Origin: Candidatus Oscillochloris fontis
GTDB taxonomy: Bacteria > Chloroflexota > Chloroflexia > Chloroflexales > Chloroflexaceae
Assembly: GCF_004138135.1 (NCBI RefSeq)
Contig: NZ_RYFD01000004.1
Coordinates: forward strand, 88,968 to 152,967
Reading direction: 5' to 3'
DNA: 64,000 nt
Below the pieces are notes generated by a model. It did no database searches. It was not told where the DNA came from and saw nothing but the letters and a program-made list of their open reading frames with translations. Both the position numbers and the translations under genes were made by a program. Positions 43,701 through 49,018 of the stretch are shown here, one piece after another; the stretch's first letter is position 1; every line of letters begins with the position of its first letter.

Positions 43701-43941
43701 GGAAAGTCCTTACACAAAGAACAATAGTTCTAGTAAAACATACGTGCTGCGCGGCGGCTCGTGGAGCAATACCCGCGATGTCGCCCGTTGCGCCTTTCGC
43801 GTCGTTCTCTTCCCCGCCCTCTTCTACGTCACCGCCTCGGTTTTCGTCTTGCCCGTTTGTTCTCCTCGGAATCGTCTTAATGTCTTTTCGGCTTTTTGTC
43901 TTTTTGTCCTTGTCAAAGGTTTGGTACAGCTTTGCGGCTGA
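40771..43941 (+). CDS. DGR target: signal/anchor + NACHT NTPase + FGE-sulfatase (C-type-lectin fold) protein
   Basis: 1056 residues. Residues 1-28 look like a signal peptide (FAVIFLLALAVLIPISSG), a Pro/Thr-rich linker follows, and residues 71-88 form a transmembrane helix (WWSLGIVVLIGVVLVVRA). The NACHT NTPase has its P-loop LLIGDAGSGKTTTLRY near 249, Walker B LILLDGLDEAG near 356 and SSRPAGYGG as sensor region. Helical repeats follow. From about 756 there is a formylglycine-generating-enzyme-type domain: PGTFSMGDD, RLPTEAEWERAAAY and GNVWEWCS. Its end (991 on) is the variable repeat of a diversity-generating retroelement. The domain's normal ending GFRLA is absent: a 2-base insertion at 43837-43838 shifts the frame, and the protein ends in an unrelated hydrophobic tail of about 34 residues (VFVLPVCSPRNRLNVF...). 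Without the insertion, it would stop at 43878-43880 after GFRLARLFSSESS. Probably a diversified ligand-sensing defence or recognition protein; inference. Confidence 0.9.
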   Translation: MRHFAVIFLLALAVLIPISSGWPQPTHAQTPPPALSPTPVATPTPTPGVAELAGVQSQMDWLRQVWDAYGWWSLGIVVLIGVVLVVRAFGTGILTGVEKQGEKVVEFLVVQVGRITAPGRLNPALKRYLESLQQTYGRLPQVGVHTEQVILDIDSVYIPLQVVDRTDAERYYQRMRGTLDPDAAREGYRTRAIFTPLSDPDLLRAAKQPSPPQMKLPDGKLVTLPRPPMRGDDDAEREAAPRTFSNLLLIGDAGSGKTTTLRYAALRCAQAYVDGNARALRKDLDLLVRRPLFPIYVRLSQFALALPNDIKDLDLEKRDDFCGASPTLFLKWLDTHVEKLGTVPLSNLIKAKSACLILLDGLDEAGQEQHRAYITALITALVQQYPQHRYVVSSRPAGYGGRAHLPDFVETHLSPLDGDGIRDLIRKWYAAVDQRRNRDAGLSQGTTLSEKAEELWQIIQRNSRLFEMASNPLLATAMALLQFNNVKLPDQRAKLYEKLVELLLDLWRKNKDKDLLQLSSAKLAEERRRIHYLALRMQQRSGQVRDVSLIQAQEWLRPYYIRYLKMDHDAADQKVANLLASLALDSGMLQQRDDIYSFTHYTFQEYLAACGLEGLDTEQDPLASVDFLVARAQEQGWREVILLAAGYWSNSGSEQMVIKAQRLIQRLLDAQDDACTFLAADALADIGSGEDLKELTDFPQLYQTVVTRLPHIAFSPTTHPDPVLRNRAATMLDRLAADTERPGLVLTRPDYWATPIAPGTFSMGDDNSKNDREKPQFDYTISRPYALARFPVTNRQYLEFLEALAGRGAPAAVAAARQLQALMAQHQQRGEEFRPRSWPGSRYRPGEGNHPVVNVTWYAASAFAWWADAYLRGCGVLAEGEAIRLPTEAEWERAAAYPPRLPQGNSRAGRRTYPWGADLTTDALQANIDVSKIGGTSVVGIFPHGVAACGAEEMAGNVWEWCSTPPLKYPFAGEVHAESPYTKNNSSSKTYVLRGGSWSNTRDVARCAFRVVLFPALFYVTASVFVLPVCSPRNRLNVFSAFCLFVLVKGLVQLCG
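43741..43853 (+). repeat. Variable repeat (VR) of the diversity-generating retroelement
   Basis: This stretch aligns with the template at 45801-45911, offset 2060 bases. Over 111 template positions there are 19 substitutions, every one at a template adenine: 11 A-to-T, 4 A-to-G and 4 A-to-C. Eight template adenines are unchanged and all 84 non-adenine positions are conserved. Two extra bases (TC, 43837-43838) are present just before the invariant end GGTTTTCGTCTTGCC. That end is the expected initiation-of-mutagenic-homology region. Confidence 0.97.
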
Positions 43942-44000
43942 GACAACGGTGCTGGGGGTGCAGGGGGGCGCAGCATCCCCCTGCTCGCGGGGTCTGTTTT

Positions 44001-44060
44001 CCTCTGCGTCCCTCCGCGTCCTCTGCGGTAGAACAGATTAACCGCAGAGAGCGCAGAGGA
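44001..44060. repeat. CCTCTGCG-family inverted repeat downstream of the DGR target
   Basis: The stretch CCTCTGCG...CTCTGCGGT (44001-44029) faces ACCGCAGAGAGCGCAGAGG (44041-44059). It is related to the hairpin at 3742-3813, but imperfect. It lies 60 bases after the target stop codon and may end its transcript. Confidence 0.7.
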
Positions 44061-44128
44061 GAGACGCACTATAGCTCTCCTTAGGCATGGTTCAAACGAA
44101 CGTGACACTATGCCGCCGGATGCCCTCA

Positions 44129-44259
44129 CCCCCGGCCCGTAAACGATACTGCTGGGCAATTGGGTACGCGGGCATCTTGCCCGCATGCGGGCGGGACGCC
44201 CGCGTACCCAGGATGCGGCAAAAGGCGAATTGCCCAGCGATATCGTTTACGGGCCGGGG
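44129..44259. repeat. 131-bp long inverted repeat between DGR target and reverse transcriptase
   Basis: The outer arms CCCGGCCCGTAAACGATA (44131-44148) and TATCGTTTACGGGCCGGG are perfectly complementary. They continue with TGCTGGGCAATT and AATTGCCCAGCG. Nested inside is a second palindrome, GGGTACGCGGGC...GCCCGCGTACCC. The whole region can fold into one long hairpin. It resembles a MITE; no other copy was noticed in the window. It may also isolate RT expression from the target gene. Confidence 0.8.
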
Positions 44260-44310
44260 TACGGAAATGGCCCTAGTCCCTTCTGAAACCATGTCTAACA
44301 CGTATTTTCT

Positions 44311-45384
44311 ATGAAGACCTATCGTAATCTCTACCCACAGGTGTATGACTTTGAGAACCTCTACCACGCCTACCGGGCGGCGCGGCGGGCCAAACGTGGC
44401 CGTGCCGAGGTGGCGCGTTTCGAGGCGCGGGTTGAGGATCATCTCTTCGCTCTGCAAACCGAACTCCGGGATGCGACCTATCAGCCCGGTGTGTACCGCC
44501 ACTTCTACATCTCCGAGCCGAAGCGGCGTAAAATCAGCGCCGCCCCCTTCCGCGACCGCGTGGTGCATCATGCCCTGGTCAATGTCATCGAGCCGATCTA
44601 CGAGCGCCGCTTCATCCACGATTCCTACGCATGTCGGGTGGGCAAGGGTACCCATCGTGCGCTCGACAGGTGTACCGAATTTGTGCGTAAATATCGCTTT
44701 GTATTGCAGTGCGATGTAGCAAAATTCTTTCCAACGATTGATCATGCCATCCTGCTGAATATCCTCGGACGCACCCTCACCGATCCCGCCCTGTTGCGCT
44801 TGTGCGAACGTATCATCCAGAGCGGTGCGGGCATTCTCGACAGCGAGCGGGCCATCCACTGGTTCCCCGGCGATGATCTCTTTGCGCCGCTACGTCCACA
44901 GGGGCTACCCATCGGCAACCTCACCTCACAGTTCTGGGCTAACGTCTACCTGAACGAGATTGATCAGTTCATCAAGCGCGATCTCAAATGTCGGGCCTAC
45001 CTGCGCTACGCCGATGATTTCCTGCTCTTCCACGACGATAAACGGACGCTGCATACCTGGATGCGTACTCTACAGGATGTTACCGCCACTCGTCTGCGCT
45101 TGTTGCTGCACCCAGCCAAATGCCAAGTCTTCCCTACCAGCAGCGGTGTCCCGTTCCTCGGCTTCCGCCACTTCGCCAGCCATCGGCGCATAAAGCGCCC
45201 TAGCGTGGTACGCTTTCGCCGTCGGCTACGCGGGCTACAGCAGGCGTATGCCGAGGGTCAGATCAGCATGGAGAAAGCCAGCGCATCCATCCAGAGTTGG
45301 TGCGCCCATGCCGCCCACGGCAATACCTACCGGCTACGTAAACAGATCTTGCGCCAGACGATCTTTCGCCCAGCACGAATATGA
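44311..45384 (+). CDS. Diversity-generating retroelement reverse transcriptase
   Basis: A 357-residue reverse transcriptase that copies the template RNA with adenine-specific errors. Motifs in order: RRKISAAPFRDRVVHHALVN, QCDVAKFFPTIDH (catalytic aspartate), PQGLPIGNLTSQFWANVYLN with the IGNLTSQ pattern typical of DGR enzymes, YLRYADDFLLF (catalytic YADD) and VPFLGFRHF. There is no maturase or endonuclease domain and no group II intron structure. All catalytic residues are intact. The stop codon overlaps the start of the next gene by four bases (ATGA), so the two are translationally coupled. The start ATG 44311 gives the family N-terminus; no strong ribosome site is visible. Confidence 0.96.
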   Translation: MKTYRNLYPQVYDFENLYHAYRAARRAKRGRAEVARFEARVEDHLFALQTELRDATYQPGVYRHFYISEPKRRKISAAPFRDRVVHHALVNVIEPIYERRFIHDSYACRVGKGTHRALDRCTEFVRKYRFVLQCDVAKFFPTIDHAILLNILGRTLTDPALLRLCERIIQSGAGILDSERAIHWFPGDDLFAPLRPQGLPIGNLTSQFWANVYLNEIDQFIKRDLKCRAYLRYADDFLLFHDDKRTLHTWMRTLQDVTATRLRLLLHPAKCQVFPTSSGVPFLGFRHFASHRRIKRPSVVRFRRRLRGLQQAYAEGQISMEKASASIQSWCAHAAHGNTYRLRKQILRQTIFRPARI

Positions 45385-45779
45385 ATGACATTCCCATCTT
45401 TGCCAAAACCTACGATCTGCTCTTGTGGCTCGTTCCGGCAACCCTCAAGTACCCGCGTGAACACCGCTTTGCCCTAGCTGTGCGTACCCAACAGGCCGCC
45501 TTTGAGTTTAATGAACTGATCGTGCTGGCGCGCAAGACCCGCGACAAGCGCGACCTGCTCTTGCGTGCTGATGCCCATCTCGAACAGGTGCGGCTCTACC
45601 TGCGTTTAGCCCTCGATCTCCAACTTCTCAGCCTACGCCAGTACGAACATGCCAGTCGCGAGGTCAGTTCGATAGGTGCGCTCCTGGGCGACTGGATGAA
45701 GCGGGTAGGCGTGCAGCCAAGCTCAGAGCGCCCACAGGGGGCACAGTTTCGCCCGCCACACGATCCGAATGCGGTATAA
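45381..45779 (+). CDS. avd: Avd-like DGR accessory protein
   Basis: A 132-residue, mostly helical protein: FAKTYDLLLWLVPATLKYPR, RFALAVRTQQAAFEFNELIV, LRADAHLEQVRLYLRLALDL and SLRQYEHASREVSSIGALLG. This is the four-helix-bundle pattern of Avd and the related 23S rRNA intervening-sequence proteins. Avd forms a pentamer that binds the reverse transcriptase and template RNA and is needed for mutagenic reverse transcription. It is rich in Arg, Leu and Ala, with few acidic residues in the middle. It is located between RT and TR, as in other DGRs. The last 20 residues are polar and probably flexible. Confidence 0.9.
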   Translation: MNDIPIFAKTYDLLLWLVPATLKYPREHRFALAVRTQQAAFEFNELIVLARKTRDKRDLLLRADAHLEQVRLYLRLALDLQLLSLRQYEHASREVSSIGALLGDWMKRVGVQPSSERPQGAQFRPPHDPNAV

Positions 45780-45800
45780 TAGGTGCTGGAAGCGACCGAC

Positions 45801-45911
45801 AACGTGCTGCGCGGCGGCTCGTGGAACAATACCCGCGATAACGCCCGTTGCGCCTATCGCAACGATAACAACCCCGCCAACTTCAACGACAACAACGGTT
45901 TTCGTCTTGCC
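45801..45911 (+). ncRNA. Template repeat (TR) of the diversity-generating retroelement
   Basis: The TR starts 21 bases after the avd stop codon. In the target frame it reads [17 protein letters not shown] then [23 protein letters not shown] codons fall at the positions that vary in the target, the usual DGR design: changing the two adenines of AAC reaches many residues without creating stops. 27 of the 111 bases are adenine. It is transcribed with rt and avd and would be the RNA template. An open frame continues from GTG 45783 to 46367, but it is not expected to be translated. Confidence 0.95.
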
Positions 45912-46233
45912 ACTCGCGCTCCCCGCCCGCCGGAAATGCAGCGCGACGCCCTGATCTCCTCAGGGGGGCACGCTGCCGAGGTGTTCAAGGAGAACGACAG
46001 GCCGCTTCCCGGTTCGCCTTGCGTGAGCCAAACACCACCCGCGCCGCTCCCTGTGGTATGTGGCCACCCACTGAAGCTTGGAGCGGGGCATATTGCGCTG
46101 CGTCCGCGCCGTTGGCTGAGCTTGCCGAAGCCAACGCGGGGTGGTGGGGCTGGCTTCGACAAGCTCAGGCAGCGGGGCAACACGGGGCTGGCTTCGACAG
46201 GCTCAGCCAGCGGCGTTACCTGTGAGGCGATGT
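45912..46233. other. Non-coding stretch after the TR, with palindromic GGCTTCGACAAGCTCAG motifs
   Basis: No gene is supported in these 322 bases. Near 46118-46213 there are several forms of the motif TTGGCTGAGCTTGCCGAAGCC / GGCTTCGACAGGCTCAGCC in both orientations, a well-known type of intergenic repeat. The first part may be the 3' part of the TR transcript. The stretch includes a change of local composition between the DGR and the toxin-antitoxin genes. Confidence 0.6.
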
Positions 46234-46506
46234 TTATGGCAGCGGTGGTGGAGGGCATTCGTCAATGCCTAATTCAGCTTTTAGGGATGCAAGATCAATG
46301 GTCGCTGGTTCTTGCGCACGTTCATCCAACAACGCCATCAGGGTTGCATTTTTTCGTGTCTGGATGATTTCAACATCAAAGTGATCAATTGCCGTCAGAA
46401 TAAATTCCTGCCCATCCGCAAGTTGGAGCCGCAGATCTTCTTGGCGTGCTTGATTCAAAAGAGTCAACAATAGCGATTCTGGTTCCATAATCTGTATGGT
46501 TTTCAT
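46234..46506 (-). CDS. Probable antitoxin of a RelE/ParE-type toxin-antitoxin pair
   Basis: A 90-residue, acidic, helix-rich protein ([40 protein letters not shown]) without a clear DNA-binding motif. It overlaps the toxin gene by four bases (46503-46506), with the toxin gene first. Its identity is inferred from position and size, not from a strong family motif. The C-terminal acidic/proline end ([14 protein letters not shown]) could wrap the toxin. Confidence 0.65.
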   Translation of the reverse strand: MKTIQIMEPESLLLTLLNQARQEDLRLQLADGQEFILTAIDHFDVEIIQTRKNATLMALLDERAQEPATIDLASLKAELGIDECPPPPLP

Positions 46507-46796
46507 AGCACATACTCCTTTCCTCGGATATAGAGGGTATTTCCTTCCTTGTACCCGACGGCAAGAATGGAAACCACGGTATCTTCAACCAGCACATCAT
46601 AAAAAATACGATACGATCCTGCACGCAATTCCCAACGTGCTAACTGATTGGGACGAAGATACTTCCGCTGTTGTGTCGGGACATCTGGTTCATCGCCTAG
46701 TTGACGTTCAATTGCAGCAATAATACGCTGTTGATCGTATTTACGAAACCATCGAATATCTTCTCGTGCTGATGCAGTAAAGGCAATCGTGTACAT
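46503..46796 (-). CDS. RelE/ParE-superfamily toxin
   Basis: A 97-residue protein with the RelE/ParE pattern: TASAREDIRWFRKYDQQRII, an alpha-helical pair and beta-strand run (LARWELRAGSYRIFYDVLVE, DTVVSILAVGYKEGN). The Arg/Tyr-rich core ELRAGSYRIFYDV matches this superfamily, in which members cleave mRNA on the ribosome (RelE) or inhibit gyrase (ParE). It starts at ATG 46796. The toxin-first gene order is like higBA and several relBE-type variants. It lies next to the DGR cassette, and such pairs often sit in accessory islands. Confidence 0.8.
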   Translation of the reverse strand: MYTIAFTASAREDIRWFRKYDQQRIIAAIERQLGDEPDVPTQQRKYLRPNQLARWELRAGSYRIFYDVLVEDTVVSILAVGYKEGNTLYIRGKEYVL

Positions 46797-46901
46797 GGCA
46801 CTAACTATTCACTGATTGAGGCGACAGCGCGTATCGTGCTTGCATCGCTCCGTGCATTGTCCTATCCGTATAAATACCAATCGTCTGAGGTGAAATACCG
46901 A

Positions 46902-46932
46902 AAAAATCTGCGCAATCTGCGTAATCTGCGGA
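46902..46932. repeat. Half copy of the CGCAGATTA-family repeat
   Basis: AAAAAATCTGCGCAATCTGC and following bases match one arm of the elements at 40293 and 40691. The other arm is missing. It lies just downstream of the GNAT stop codon, where it may be the 3' part of that transcript. Confidence 0.7.
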
Positions 46933-46939
46933 CAAATAA

Positions 46940-47749
46940 CTACCCCGCCACCTGCTCATGCACCAGCAAGTAGTACCCATACTCCCCATCACTAGCAAAA
47001 TCGGCAATGTGGTAGCCCAAATCAAACGCATCCTTCGCCGCCATACGCAACTGGCAGCGCCACGCCTTGGCACGCGCAAAGTCGTTCGTGCGCAGCGCGT
47101 CAATCTGGCTGGGGATGCGCAATACCAGCCGCTTGCCCTGAATCGGCAACGGCGGTAGCATCGGATCGGGGTTGAGTAGTACCGCCCCCGCCAAGATCTC
47201 CTCGGCGGTCGGTGCTTGTTCGGGGCTACTCAGCCGCGCCAGTACCCGTGGCGCATTCAGCCACCACTCCACCACAAAACGATCCGAGGGCAACTGGTCA
47301 TCCGGCACCGGCTCCGGGCCATAAATGTTGTCTTTGTAGGTGCGCGTGATGCCCCCCAGCTTGCGGATATTCAAGCGCGCATTGCGGCTCAGCAACGGAT
47401 CGAAGGTCCATGTCATCAACTCGATCCCCTGCGCAACCACCTCATCACGCTGGGCCAGCTTCAACCGCTCACCGATGCGCGTATCGCGGTAGTTGGGTAG
47501 CACCGCCGCCATGTGCGAGCAATGCTTGATCTGGTTACTGCTGTCGCGGCCCAGGAACCCAAACACAAACCCGACCAGCGGTGTATCGGCGGCGCTCTCA
47601 TCAAACGCTCCCAACACCACCCCGCCATTATTCTGCGCGGTGTAGAGCATATTCAGTGGCACGACCGAACCGGGCCAGACAACCCGCTGGAGTTCTTCGC
47701 AGGCGGTGAACTCGGCATAGCCGGTAACGGGACGGATTGTGATTGACAT
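46940..47749 (-). CDS. GNAT-superfamily acetyltransferase-like protein
   Basis: A 269-residue protein. ITIRPVTGYAEFTACEELQR at the start and FVFGFLGRDSSNQIKHCSHM to AAVLPNYRDTRIGERLKLAQ cover the acetyl-CoA-binding core of a GNAT fold (R-x-x-x-I/L-G-x-x-L). MTWTFDPLLSRNARLNIRKL continues the core. The C-terminal half is extra and specific to a family of larger GNAT-like proteins. ATG 47749 has a GAGGAG site; an upstream ATG at 47809 lies in a repeat. Substrate unknown. Confidence 0.75.
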   Translation of the reverse strand: MSITIRPVTGYAEFTACEELQRVVWPGSVVPLNMLYTAQNNGGVVLGAFDESAADTPLVGFVFGFLGRDSSNQIKHCSHMAAVLPNYRDTRIGERLKLAQRDEVVAQGIELMTWTFDPLLSRNARLNIRKLGGITRTYKDNIYGPEPVPDDQLPSDRFVVEWWLNAPRVLARLSSPEQAPTAEEILAGAVLLNPDPMLPPLPIQGKRLVLRIPSQIDALRTNDFARAKAWRCQLRMAAKDAFDLGYHIADFASDGEYGYYLLVHEQVAG

Positions 47750-47784
47750 ACGGCTCCTCACATGGGGTAAACCCAAGCCTTGTA

Positions 47785-47864
47785 TTGACGCCAAGGCGCA
47801 AAGACGCAAAGATTTTACGAGGTTCTATACTTGAAAGCTTTGCGCCTTAGCGTCTTTGCGTCAA
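47785..47864. repeat. Inverted repeat of the ACGCAAAG/CTTTGCG family
   Basis: The arms 47785-47811 (TTGACGCCAAGGCGCAAAGA...) and 47838-47864 are largely complementary over 27 bases. It is a second complete member of the family at 38439. It lies in the 144-base gap between proB and the GNAT gene and may terminate proB. Confidence 0.75.
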
Positions 47865-47893
47865 AACCGGGATTTGGAGGAGAACGGTGCATT

Positions 47894-49018
47894 CTACCCC
47901 AACACGACCATATCATCCCGATGCACCACCACCGACCCATAATCATAGCCGAGGGTCTCGGCAATCTGGCCGGAGCGCAAGCCTTGGATGTGGCGCACGT
48001 CATTTGCATCATACTGGGCCAGCCCACGGGCGATCTCGTGCCCATCGGGGGTGTAGATGCGGATCGTCTGGCCACGATCAAAATTGCCCTCCACCGCAAT
48101 CACGCCAGCGGGTAAGAGGCTCTTGCCCTGTGTGAGCAGGGCGTTGGCCGCTCCGGCATCAATCACGATCTTACTATGCCGGGCTGTCTCGGCTAATAAC
48201 CAGCGCTTGCGCGATTCCAGATGACTCCCCCCACTCGGAAATTTGGTTCCAATCCGCTCCCCCCGCAACACGCGCAGGATCACATTTGATGTTGCCCCAT
48301 TGGCGATCACCACGCTCGTTCCTGAACGTGTGGCGAGATCAGCAGCTTGGATCTTGGTACGCATGCCCCCCGTGCCACGCGCCGAACCAACCCCGCCTGC
48401 CATCTCCCAGATGTCATCATCAATCTGATCAACCTCGCCCAGCAACTTGGCGTCCGGGTTCGTGCGCGGGTCAGCATTGTAGAGGCCATCAATATCGCTC
48501 AAAATCAGCAGCAGATCCGCATCAATCAACCCCGCCACTAAGGCCGAGAGGTTGTCGTTGTCACCCACGCGGATCTCCGCTGTCACCAGCGCGTCATTCT
48601 CGTTGATGATCGGTACAATCCCGCGCTCGATACACAACGAGAGCGTGTTGCGCGCATTCAGGTAGCGCCGCCGGTCGCGCAGATCATCGCGGGTGAGCAG
48701 AACCTGCGCCACTTGCAATCCATACAGTTCAAAAAGCTGCTCGTAGAGGTGCATCAAACGGCTCTGACCCACTGCGGCGAACATCTGCTTGAGCGGTACA
48801 TTGGCCCGTATGCGCTGCTCGGACTGCGCCCCTAGCCGCTCGCGCCCCGCCGCAATCGCCCCCGACGAGACCAGCGCCACCTGCACGCCCGCCTCGCGCA
48901 GTGCCGCAACCTGCCGCGCCAGATCGACCATGTACGGGCGATTCAGCCGGTCGGTACCGGCGGTGAGTACGCTGGTGCCCAGTTTGATCACCAGACGAAT
49001 CGGTTCGAGATCACTCAT
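47894..49018 (-). CDS. proB: Glutamate 5-kinase with PUA domain
   Basis: Phosphorylates glutamate as the first step of proline synthesis. The amino acid kinase domain has RLVIKLGTSVLTAG, VALVSSGAIAAGRERLG and PIINENDALVTAEIRVGDND, with GGMRTKIQAADLATRSGTSV near 225. The C-terminal PUA domain covers about 285-365 (KIVIDAGAANALLTQGKSLL, GVIAVEGNFDRGQTI). 374 residues is typical. The ATG overlaps the stop of the aldehyde:ferredoxin oxidoreductase gene by one base (TAATG), so the two are translationally coupled. proA is not beside it. Confidence 0.95.
   Translation of the reverse strand: MSDLEPIRLVIKLGTSVLTAGTDRLNRPYMVDLARQVAALREAGVQVALVSSGAIAAGRERLGAQSEQRIRANVPLKQMFAAVGQSRLMHLYEQLFELYGLQVAQVLLTRDDLRDRRRYLNARNTLSLCIERGIVPIINENDALVTAEIRVGDNDNLSALVAGLIDADLLLILSDIDGLYNADPRTNPDAKLLGEVDQIDDDIWEMAGGVGSARGTGGMRTKIQAADLATRSGTSVVIANGATSNVILRVLRGERIGTKFPSGGSHLESRKRWLLAETARHSKIVIDAGAANALLTQGKSLLPAGVIAVEGNFDRGQTIRIYTPDGHEIARGLAQYDANDVRHIQGLRSGQIAETLGYDYGSVVVHRDDMVVLG

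Noticed and set aside
44092..44859. 255-residue minus-strand frame opposite the reverse transcriptase
   Set aside because: It is antisense to the RT N-terminus and the inverted repeat, with no recognisable domain.
44311..45384. Group II intron or retron reverse transcriptase
   Set aside because: There is no maturase domain, no intron ends and no msr/msd-like structure. The IGNLTSQ motif, Avd and a TR/VR pair identify a DGR.
45783..46367. 194-residue frame after avd beginning with GTG
   Set aside because: Its first 40 codons are the template repeat, and the rest is composed of palindromic repeats. It has no ribosome site and no family match after the TR.
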